A stretch of 5,021 bases of DNA from Actinomycetota bacterium (GTDB taxonomy: Bacteria > Actinomycetota > Actinomycetes > Nanopelagicales > Nanopelagicaceae), in contig SYAM01000010.1 in NCBI GenBank assembly GCA_005787645.1, positions 1 through 5,021 of the forward strand. Direction: 5' to 3'. This document shows, piece after piece, positions 1 to 5,021 of this stretch (position 1 is its first letter; every line of letters starts with the position of its first letter). The position numbers were made by a program, and so were the translations under genes. The notes under the pieces were generated by a model. That model did no database searches. It saw nothing but the letters and a program-made list of their open reading frames with translations, and was not told the DNA's origin.

Positions 1-651
1 ACCTACGATCAATTGCTCTCTGGCCACCCGAAAACAGCTAGTGAACGAAGAAAACTCAATCGCGCTACCCCATCGTTCTCTGGCTTTTATCTTCTTCTGG
101 GTCTCACCGGGCGAGATGCAAGTCAACGACATCACACGGTCTCATTTCCCGCTGACTACGATGCAGAATTCGATGCGCTATTTAAATCGATAACACCAGT
201 AGCAGATCCCACGCTCTATATCTGCGCTCCCCAAGATCTGTCGATGTCGCCCTCCCCTGATCACGAATCGTGGTTCGTGCTCGTTAACGCGCCACGCCAT
301 AGCTCCACCGGCGCTGGATTTGATTGGAGCGCCCCTGGTGTTGCCGAAGGTTATAGCGAACACTTGATTGAGCTACTTGTCGCTCGAGGGCTTCTTGATA
401 AATCTCGAATAGAGACACTTCATTACCGATCGCCTGCAGATATCGAAACTCTCTTTAATGCACCTGGCGGTTCTATCTATGGTAAATCAAGTAATGGGGT
501 GAATGCAGCCTTTAATAGAGCATCTAATCGCTCACCCATCGAAGGGCTTTATCTCGTGGGAGGTTCAGCACATCCAGGAGGTGGCGTACCTCTGGTAGGA
601 ATCAGTGGCGAAATCGTCGCTAACGTAATTGCTTCCGCACCATCGAAATAA
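1..651 (+). CDS. CrtI/CrtD-family carotenoid desaturase or oxidase, C-terminal part (5' end outside window)
   Basis: The reading frame is open from the first base of the window and ends at TAA 649-651, leaving 216 codons of a protein family normally near 490-520 residues, so roughly the first 55-60% is missing. The TTG at 13 is only an internal codon. The C-terminus carries the FAD-binding signature of carotenoid desaturases (GLYLVGGSAHPGGGVPLVG, about 545-600). Upstream lie stretches typical of the CrtD/CrtP/CrtNb branch: a HHTVSFPADYDAEFDALF block (about 130-183), a DPTLYICAP block and a WFVLVNAPRH block (about 205-300). Enzymes of this branch desaturate or oxidise carotenoids at the membrane using FAD, usually downstream of lycopene. 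The exact reaction (3,4-desaturation, terminal oxidation or plain phytoene desaturation) cannot be decided from the fragment. A second, complete CrtI paralogue lies at 3176-4651, which favours a later step for this one. Its last 32 bases overlap the end of the opposite-strand transferase gene. Confidence 0.9.
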   Translation, partial: TYDQLLSGHPKTASERRKLNRATPSFSGFYLLLGLTGRDASQRHHTVSFPADYDAEFDALFKSITPVADPTLYICAPQDLSMSPSPDHESWFVLVNAPRHSSTGAGFDWSAPGVAEGYSEHLIELLVARGLLDKSRIETLHYRSPADIETLFNAPGGSIYGKSSNGVNAAFNRASNRSPIEGLYLVGGSAHPGGGVPLVGISGEIVANVIASAPSK

Positions 652-1258
652 ATTGAACGAGCGCGATACTCTGCATGACTAACCAAATAATTGTGATCCA
701 TTGCAGAGTGTTCGAATAGATCAACGAACCCAAGAACCCCAGGGCAACCAGCAATCCGCGAACGGGACGTTCGCAGATAGTTACCACACCCAAGAGCCCT
801 GAGTCTTCCTTGGCAACATGATTGAATTTTGCGCGCCCATACTCTTGAGTGGAGACCACCACCCAGATCAACAGAAGGAACGCGGGCGAGATCCCCGCCT
901 GGTGGAGCGCACCGATCCAAAGCAGCTCGGTCACACGGTCAACTATGCCGTCCCAGACACCACCCCATGTAGAAGTTTTTCCGCGAATAATTGCTACTGC
1001 GCCATCGAACCCATCCACCATCAGAGAGGTGAGGATAAGTAGCGCGATAACGAGCCGGTTCTCTGTGAAGAGCGCCAACGTTGCAAGGAAGGGCGCAATA
1101 AGTGTGACTACATTAGGAGAGATCCTAAGCAGTACTAGCGGTTTAACGAGAGCATAGTTCACACCTAGATATCCCCGAGCGATTCCACTCACTTCAGAGC
1201 CATTCTCAAATCCATGCAGCGCTGACCAGGATCGCAAATACTCCGAGCGATTCATCAT
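620..1258 (-). CDS. CDP-alcohol phosphatidyltransferase family membrane protein
   Basis: This is a 212-residue integral-membrane enzyme of the family that transfers a phosphatidyl (or similar) group from a CDP-linked donor to an alcohol acceptor with release of CMP. The family motif D-x2-D-G-x2-A-(R)-x8-G-x3-D-x3-D is present at residues 82-107: D82, D85, G86, A89, G99, D103 and D107, the four aspartates that bind metal and CDP. The usual Arg after the Ala is Ile90. Hydrophobic segments are visible near residues 48-63, 68-82, 109-119, 125-136, 166-181 and 185-203. An SPNVVTLI block precedes the motif and an ERPVRGLL block follows it. The acceptor (inositol phosphate, glycerol phosphate or another alcohol) cannot be read from the sequence. 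The start ATG overlaps the metF stop (ATGA), so the two are probably co-transcribed and translationally coupled. A second ATG at 1255-1253 is better spaced from a TAGGGA sequence at 1263-1268, so the true start could be one codon later. Stop is TAG at 622-620. Confidence 0.88.
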   Translation of the reverse strand: MMNRSEYLRSWSALHGFENGSEVSGIARGYLGVNYALVKPLVLLRISPNVVTLIAPFLATLALFTENRLVIALLILTSLMVDGFDGAVAIIRGKTSTWGGVWDGIVDRVTELLWIGALHQAGISPAFLLLIWVVVSTQEYGRAKFNHVAKEDSGLLGVVTICERPVRGLLVALGFLGSLIYSNTLQWITIIWLVMQSIALVQFISMVRKQLR

Positions 1259-2100
1259 CTAATCCCTAGATTAGCAACGACTTCCCGAGTGGCAGGAGAA
1301 CTATTGAGCGTGAAGAAATGGAGCGCATTAACTCCAATTTCAAGTAGCTCGTGACAGAGCGCAGTTGCCACTTCAACACCCAATTGCGCAACTGCCACTG
1401 GATCATCTGCGACCGCTTCAAACCGTGATCTGATTGCTGGGGGAATCTCTGTTCCAGATAACTCTGCAAAGCGAATTATTTGCTTGACATTAGTAACCGG
1501 CATTATTCCTGGGATCAACGTCAAGTTAAGACCTGCGCTGGCAACATCATTCATCAATCTCTGCCACGAATTCACATTAAAAAAGAATTGGGAAATGGCA
1601 AACGTAGCGCCCGCATCAACTTTGCGCTTGAGCGTAACAAGGTCTTCTGCTCGATCTTTGCTCGCTGGGTGACCATCTGGAAAGATGGCTACGCCAACGT
1701 CGAAACCCATAGCTCCTGCTTTCGCTACGAGTTGATCGGCATGATCAAAGCCATCTGATGTTCGCACCCACGTATCGCGTGGCCCTCCAGGTGGATCTCC
1801 ACGCAGCGCGAGTACACGATTGATACCAGCGCTCTTATATTGGGTGAGCACCGATTCAAGTTCAGCGCCACTTGCTCCCACGCACGTTAAATGCGCAACC
1901 GTCGGGATTCCCGTGCGCGCTGTTATCTCTGAGGTAATCCGAAGCGTGCGATCACGCGTACTGCCTCCCGCACCGTATGTAACGGAGAGGAAATCTGGGG
2001 TGATATCAGTAAGTTGCGCCAAGGTGTGCCAGAGCCGTTCCTCGCCTGCCCCATCTTTGGGCGGGAAGAATTCAAACGAGAGGGTTGTCGGCGCATCCAC
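1255..2100 (-). CDS. metF: methylenetetrahydrofolate reductase (MetF)
   Basis: MetF is a cytosolic flavoprotein that reduces 5,10-methylene-THF to 5-methyl-THF, the methyl donor for methionine synthesis. The 281-residue length is normal for the bacterial single-domain enzyme. Family landmarks appear in order: FEFFPPK at 9-15 (E10 matches the catalytic Glu28 of E. coli MetF), VTYGAGGS at 40-47, AHLTC at 69-73, ALRGDPP at 98-104 (D102 matches Asp120), GVAIFPDGHP at 136-145, SQFFFN at 170-175 (Q171 matches Gln183), IPGIMPV at 196-202 and HFFTLN at 261-266. The protein looks intact. The start is GTG at 2100-2098, eight codons before FEFFPPK. No in-frame ATG lies nearby and no Shine-Dalgarno sequence precedes it, which would fit a leaderless message. 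It is divergent from crtE with only 23 bases between, and overlaps the downstream transferase gene by four bases. From memory, metF-type and idsA-type genes are also neighbours in other actinobacteria such as Streptomyces, so this pairing may be ancestral. Confidence 0.96.
   Translation of the reverse strand: MDAPTTLSFEFFPPKDGAGEERLWHTLAQLTDITPDFLSVTYGAGGSTRDRTLRITSEITARTGIPTVAHLTCVGASGAELESVLTQYKSAGINRVLALRGDPPGGPRDTWVRTSDGFDHADQLVAKAGAMGFDVGVAIFPDGHPASKDRAEDLVTLKRKVDAGATFAISQFFFNVNSWQRLMNDVASAGLNLTLIPGIMPVTNVKQIIRFAELSGTEIPPAIRSRFEAVADDPVAVAQLGVEVATALCHELLEIGVNALHFFTLNSSPATREVVANLGIR
1263..1268 (-). promoter_or_regulatory. probable ribosome binding site of the CDP-alcohol phosphatidyltransferase gene (TAGGGA)
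   Basis: A purine-rich TAGGGA on the minus strand lies within the last codons of metF. It is four bases from the first ATG (1258-1256) and seven from the second (1255-1253), so it slightly favours the second ATG. It is a moderate match only. Confidence 0.45.
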
Positions 2101-2107
2101 GACAGTC

Positions 2108-2113
2108 AGGGTA
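2108..2113 (-). promoter_or_regulatory. candidate -10 element for metF operon (TACCCT)
   Basis: Read on the minus strand, TACCCT fits the loose actinobacterial -10 pattern TANNNT. Seven bases separate it from the GTG start of metF at 2100, so a transcript starting at the usual distance would begin at or next to the start codon. No convincing -35 is seen upstream (inside crtE). The pattern is short and common, so this is a suggestion based mainly on position and on the absence of a ribosome binding site. Confidence 0.3.
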
Positions 2114-2117
2114 GCGT
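2112..2117 (+). promoter_or_regulatory. candidate -10 element for crtEIB operon (TAGCGT)
   Basis: TAGCGT fits TANNNT and ends six bases before the ATG of crtE at 2124, which places the expected transcription start on the A of the start codon (leaderless mRNA). A TTGTCG at 2085-2090 resembles a -35 box, but the 21-base spacing is longer than usual. The first two bases (TA, 2112-2113) are shared with the minus-strand candidate. Confidence is limited by the shortness of the motif. Confidence 0.3.
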
Positions 2118-2123
2118 TGCCAC

Positions 2124-3176
2124 ATGCTTTCTGGCTCTCGTTTGGCGATAGACCGCGCCTTGGAGGGTTTCCTCGCTCGCGCCCACGATGAGTTAACCAC
2201 TATCGACTCCGAACTCACTCCTATAAGTAGTGCGCTCGGTGAATTTCTCGCCGGTGGAAAGCGCTTACGCCCCCTCTTTGTCGTCGCCGGCTACATCGGC
2301 GCTGGTGGCTCCCCAGACGACGGCGCTATCTACAGCGCGGCAGCGAGCGTAGAACTTCTCCAGGCATGCGCGTTGATTCATGATGACATGATGGATGGAT
2401 CAGATACCAGACGTGGCGCACCATCTATGCATCGTCGCTTCGAGCGGAGCCACCGCGAGCGTCATGGCATAGGCAATAGTGAAAATTTTGGCACCGCGAC
2501 TGCGCTTTTGATTGGAGACCTTGCTCTCGTTTGGTCGACTCAAGCGCTCAATCTCGCAGGGCTCTCTGCTGCGAGACTTCAAGCAGTTAATCCTATCTTC
2601 GACATCATGCGCGTAGAACTGATGGCTGGCCAGTATCTGGACATGCACGGCAGCAGTCGCGATGCAATGTCTATTGATGATGCCCTAAAAATTGCAACGT
2701 ATAAATCCGGAAAGTACACGATAGAGCGACCACTACATTTTGGAGCCGCCTTATCGGGCGCCGGTGACGAATTCCTACCAATCTATACCGAATATGGAAT
2801 ACCACTTGGGATTGCCTTTCAAATGCGAGATGACCTGCTTGGGGTTTTCGGTGATAGTTCTGTCACAGGTAAACCGGCCGGCGATGATCTAATTGAAGGA
2901 AAGCGAACGGCTCTGATTGCCTACGCACAGCAGAATCTTGCTACTAACGAACTTAATGAGTTTGCCAAGCTCTTCGGCCAGAAGAATCTGACTCTTGATG
3001 GGATAGACACCCTTCGTGCGCTAATTCAACGTTCTGGGGCCGTCGATTTCATCGAGAAATTAATCGAAGAGAAAACTATCCTTGCCCTAGAGGCAATCAA
3101 TGACCCGAAGATTTCACACTCGGGTCGGGAACTTCTCTCAGAGCTTGCGATAAAGGCAACACAAAGGAGCGCGTGA
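2124..3176 (+). CDS. crtE: polyprenyl (geranylgeranyl) diphosphate synthase, CrtE/IdsA type
   Basis: This cytosolic trans-isoprenyl diphosphate synthase of 350 residues adds isopentenyl diphosphate units to an allylic primer. In this setting GGPP for carotenoids is the expected product. The GGKRLRP substrate-binding block is at 44-50. The first Asp-rich motif DDMMD is at 87-91, followed by TRRG at 95-98. A GD (131-132) and VELMAGQ (164-170) follow. YKSGKYT is at 193-199, and the second Asp-rich region FQMRDDLLGVFGD at 232-244 leads to the GK-RT block (about 259-262). Residues four and five before the first motif are Ala83 and Cys82, both small, with no bulky aromatic to stop chain growth at C15. 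This fits GGPP or a somewhat longer product. The ATG at 2124 has no clear Shine-Dalgarno sequence. The N-terminal segment from there (about 40 residues before the conserved core) is normal for the family. It is the first gene of crtE-crtI-crtB, and its TGA overlaps the crtI start by one base. Confidence 0.95.
   Translation: MLSGSRLAIDRALEGFLARAHDELTTIDSELTPISSALGEFLAGGKRLRPLFVVAGYIGAGGSPDDGAIYSAAASVELLQACALIHDDMMDGSDTRRGAPSMHRRFERSHRERHGIGNSENFGTATALLIGDLALVWSTQALNLAGLSAARLQAVNPIFDIMRVELMAGQYLDMHGSSRDAMSIDDALKIATYKSGKYTIERPLHFGAALSGAGDEFLPIYTEYGIPLGIAFQMRDDLLGVFGDSSVTGKPAGDDLIEGKRTALIAYAQQNLATNELNEFAKLFGQKNLTLDGIDTLRALIQRSGAVDFIEKLIEEKTILALEAINDPKISHSGRELLSELAIKATQRSA
3163..3169 (+). promoter_or_regulatory. 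ribosome binding site of crtI (AAAGGAG)
   Basis: A strong Shine-Dalgarno sequence lies within the last codons of crtE. It is six bases from the ATG at 3176 but only three from the in-frame GTG at 3173, which favours ATG 3176 as the start of crtI. Confidence 0.75.
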
Positions 3177-4651
3177 TGCGAAAAGTCTCGGGCCCCACCG
3201 ACAAGGTGATTGTCGTTGGCGCCGGACTTGGTGGGTTGAGCACAGCGCTCCGCCTAGCGGGCGCCGGTCGTGAAGTCACGATTGTTGAACGAGAATCTGT
3301 TCCTGGCGGCCGCAATGGCTTACTTGCAGATCAGGGATATCGCTTTGACACCGGACCAACTGTGCTCACCATGCCTTCACTCATTGAAGATGCCCTTAAC
3401 GCTGTAGGGGAGAAATTATGTGATTGGCTTGAGTTAATTCCGTTGCGTCCTCTCTATCGAGCCTTTTATCACGATGGCTCGCAATTAGATGTCTTCCCCG
3501 ACACTGCTGAGATGGAGGCGGAGATTGCCCGCGTCATCAGTCCCAATGAAGCGCTCGGCTATCGCAAGTACGTCGACTTCGTCACCAAGTTATACAAATA
3601 TGAGATGAATGATTTTATCGATAGAAATATCGATTCACCGCTCCAACTAGTCACTCCCAATCTTGCCCGGTTGATCGCTATTGGCGGCTTTCGACGGTTG
3701 GCGCCAAAGGTCAGCCAATACCTAAAAGATCCGCGCACACAGAAGGTGTACTCATTTCAGGCGATGTATGCCGGGGTGAGTCCACAACAGGCGCTTGCTA
3801 TTTACGCCGTCATCGCCTACATGGATTCGGTCAATGGCGTCTTCTTTCCAAAAGGTGGCATGCACGCAGTTCCACGTGCTCTCGCTGGGGCAGCCGAAAA
3901 ACATGGCGTGAAGATTCGGTATTCAACCACGGTCACTAGCGTTGCAATCAAGAACGCTCGCGCCACAGGTGTGATCACTGATACTGGAGAACATATCCCT
4001 GGCGATGTCGTCGTGCTCAATCCTGATCTGCCGATTGCCTACAAAGAGTTGCTCGATAAGGAACCGCTGGATGTGAAGCGATTGAACTACTCACCATCAT
4101 GCGTCGTCATGCTCGTTGGTTCGAATAAGAGGTATGACCACATTGCCCATCACAATATTCATTTTGGACAATCATGGGATGGTGTGTTCGACGAGTTGAT
4201 TAAGAAGAAGACTTTTATGACCGACCCTTCATTACTCGTGACAGTGCCTACCTATGATGACCCCACTCTTGCGCCAGCAGGTAAGTCCTCGTATTACATC
4301 CTTTTTCCGACGCCGAACCTCAACTCCTCAATCGATTGGTCGAAAGAACGCAATCGATATCGGGACGAGATGGTTCGCACGCTAGAAGCGCGGGGCTACA
4401 CCGACTTTGCATCAGGTATCGAGGTGGAGCACCTTACGACTCCAGTGGAGTGGCGTGCGCAAGGGATGGAGGCAGGCGCACCCTTTGCCAGCGCACATAC
4501 CTTCTTCCAAACTGGACCCTTCCGACCACGAAACCTGGCGCGCGGTATCGAAAACGTGGTTTTCACTGGTTCAGGTACCCAGCCTGGAGTAGGTGTACCG
4601 ATGGTTCTCATCTCAGGCAAATTGGCAGCGCAAAGAATCATAGGTAAATGA
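3176..4651 (+). CDS. crtI: phytoene desaturase (CrtI)
   Basis: This is a complete 491-residue FAD-dependent, membrane-associated desaturase, the usual length for bacterial CrtI. Enzymes of this group carry out successive desaturations of phytoene, usually to lycopene. The N-terminal dinucleotide-binding fold is clear: VIVVGAGLGG at 11-20 (GxGxxG) with the acidic residue E38 at the end of the second strand and PGGRNG at 43-48. The conserved FDTGPTVLTMP follows at 57-67. A VFFPKGGMHAVPRAL block is at 222-236, and the C-terminal FAD/substrate signature FTGSGTQPGVGVPMV is at 463-477, followed by the SGKLAA helix. No frame break or missing landmark is seen. The start is taken as ATG 3176, sharing one base with the crtE TGA and well spaced from AAAGGAG; GTG 3173 is the alternative. 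Its TGA overlaps the crtB ATG (ATGA). The number of desaturation steps cannot be read from the sequence. Lycopene is the default inference. Confidence 0.96.
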   Translation: MRKVSGPTDKVIVVGAGLGGLSTALRLAGAGREVTIVERESVPGGRNGLLADQGYRFDTGPTVLTMPSLIEDALNAVGEKLCDWLELIPLRPLYRAFYHDGSQLDVFPDTAEMEAEIARVISPNEALGYRKYVDFVTKLYKYEMNDFIDRNIDSPLQLVTPNLARLIAIGGFRRLAPKVSQYLKDPRTQKVYSFQAMYAGVSPQQALAIYAVIAYMDSVNGVFFPKGGMHAVPRALAGAAEKHGVKIRYSTTVTSVAIKNARATGVITDTGEHIPGDVVVLNPDLPIAYKELLDKEPLDVKRLNYSPSCVVMLVGSNKRYDHIAHHNIHFGQSWDGVFDELIKKKTFMTDPSLLVTVPTYDDPTLAPAGKSSYYILFPTPNLNSSIDWSKERNRYRDEMVRTLEARGYTDFASGIEVEHLTTPVEWRAQGMEAGAPFASAHTFFQTGPFRPRNLARGIENVVFTGSGTQPGVGVPMVLISGKLAAQRIIGK

Positions 4652-5021
4652 GTAATCGAGAACTTGATGCTGCTGGGATTGATGCTCCAGAGTTACGAGC
4701 ATCATATTTAGAGTGCAAAAGACTTAACTCGCTTCACGGAAAGACCTATTACTTAGCAACGTTGCTGCTGCCACCAGGTAAGCGCCCCTTCGTACATGCG
4801 CTCTATGGTTTCGCACGATATGCCGATGAGATTGTCGATGACCTCGCTTCGACCTTGACGGTTGAAGAGAAAGCATCAGAATTGCAGACCTGGAGCGCAA
4901 AACTTCTTGCTGATTTAGCCTATGGAAAGAGCACTGACCATGTTGGTGCGGCTCTGGTTGACACCGTCACTCGATTTGAGATTCCCATCGAACATTTTCG
5001 TTCCTTCCTCCATTCGATGGC
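4648..5021 (+). CDS. crtB: phytoene synthase (CrtB), N-terminal part (3' end outside window)
   Basis: The first 124 codons of a squalene/phytoene synthase family protein (usually about 300 residues) are present and the frame is open to the window edge. The enzyme condenses two GGPP molecules head to head to phytoene. The visible part contains the HGKTYYLATLLLPP block at residues 30-43 and HALYGFARYADEIVDD at 50-65. The latter holds the first Asp-rich motif D60-x3-D64, which binds Mg2+ and substrate diphosphate. The second Asp-rich motif would lie beyond the window. The ATG at 4648 overlaps the crtI stop (ATGA). Only a weak AGG at 4642-4644 precedes it, so translation probably depends on coupling to crtI. 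The LDAAGI-type residues just after the start (6-11) match, as I recall it, the N-terminus of actinobacterial CrtB, supporting this start. It is the third gene of the crtE-crtI-crtB operon. Confidence 0.95.
   Translation, partial: MSNRELDAAGIDAPELRASYLECKRLNSLHGKTYYLATLLLPPGKRPFVHALYGFARYADEIVDDLASTLTVEEKASELQTWSAKLLADLAYGKSTDHVGAALVDTVTRFEIPIEHFRSFLHSM

Noticed and set aside
13..15. TTG as the start codon of the left desaturase
   Set aside because: The frame is open without a stop from base 1, and the protein from here lacks the FAD-binding N-terminus, so the gene simply begins before the window.
600..720. Search for an intrinsic terminator at the convergent desaturase/transferase junction
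   Set aside because: No GC-rich hairpin followed by a T-run was found on either strand.
549..920. Minus-strand open frame of 123 codons across the convergent junction
   Set aside because: It is a second frame within the transferase gene and the desaturase end, without membrane character or motif continuity.
818..1157. Plus-strand open frames opposite the transferase gene (818-1042 and 849-1157)
   Set aside because: Their translations are low-complexity and resemble no family, while the opposite strand encodes a clear CDP-alcohol transferase. They are shadows.
1480..2191. Plus-strand open frames opposite metF (1480-1758, 1484-1672, 1820-2191)
   Set aside because: They lie antisense to well-conserved MetF blocks and have no recognisable domain or start signal. 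The last also runs out of frame into crtE.
2136..2534. Short direct repeat GCTCTCGTTTGG at the start of crtE and again near 2523
   Set aside because: It is only 12 bases, occurs in different reading frames of the same gene, and has no flanking symmetry. Chance is the simplest explanation.
3173..3175. GTG at 3173 as the crtI start
   Set aside because: It is only three bases from AAAGGAG and directly followed by ATG 3176 with better spacing. It remains possible but is less likely.
3097..4647. Minus-strand and alternate-frame open reading frames within crtI (3097-3315, 3817-4020, 4336-4647, 4396-4641, 4407-4592)
   Set aside because: All lie within the intact, highly conserved crtI frame and show no family resemblance.

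Overview
The window reads as part of an actinobacterial carotenoid locus. It is almost entirely coding: the only space between genes is the 23 bases from 2101 to 2123. No RNA gene, mobile element, CRISPR array or sizeable repeat was seen. The actinobacterial assignment rests on the character of the proteins. The prenyl synthase has DDMMD and DDLLGVFGD motifs, the phytoene synthase begins with a LDAAGI-type N-terminus, and the CDP-alcohol transferase has the DGFDGAVA motif. The crtE-crtI-crtB order also resembles the Streptomyces-type cluster. Base composition looks close to half G+C by eye (not counted), which is low for classical soil actinomycetes. A lower-GC, perhaps aquatic, actinobacterium is possible, but the sequence does not prove it.

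Layout. Positions 1-651 (+) hold the C-terminal part of a CrtI/CrtD-family carotenoid desaturase or oxidase; its start lies before the window. Positions 620-1258 (-) hold an integral-membrane CDP-alcohol phosphatidyltransferase, whose end overlaps the end of the desaturase tail to tail. Positions 1255-2100 (-) hold methylenetetrahydrofolate reductase (metF), which overlaps the transferase start by four bases, so these two form a small minus-strand operon. From 2124 rightwards (+) runs crtE (polyprenyl diphosphate synthase), crtI (phytoene desaturase, 3176-4651) and the first 124 codons of crtB (phytoene synthase, from 4648). The three are joined by one- and four-base overlaps and are very likely one operon.

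How the genes work together. CrtE makes the C20 diphosphate (GGPP is the likely product), CrtB condenses two GGPP to phytoene, and CrtI desaturates phytoene towards lycopene. The partial desaturase on the left probably acts later, on the lycopene-derived carotenoid. MetF supplies 5-methyl-THF for methionine synthesis, and the CDP-alcohol transferase makes a phospholipid or related lipid headgroup linkage. Neither has an obvious biochemical role in the pigment pathway. The most interesting points are the very compact metF/crtE divergent control region, where possible -10 boxes for both directions share one TA step and both mRNAs may be leaderless, and the minus-strand metF/transferase pair lying between two carotenoid desaturase genes. 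No clearly new biological system is visible.
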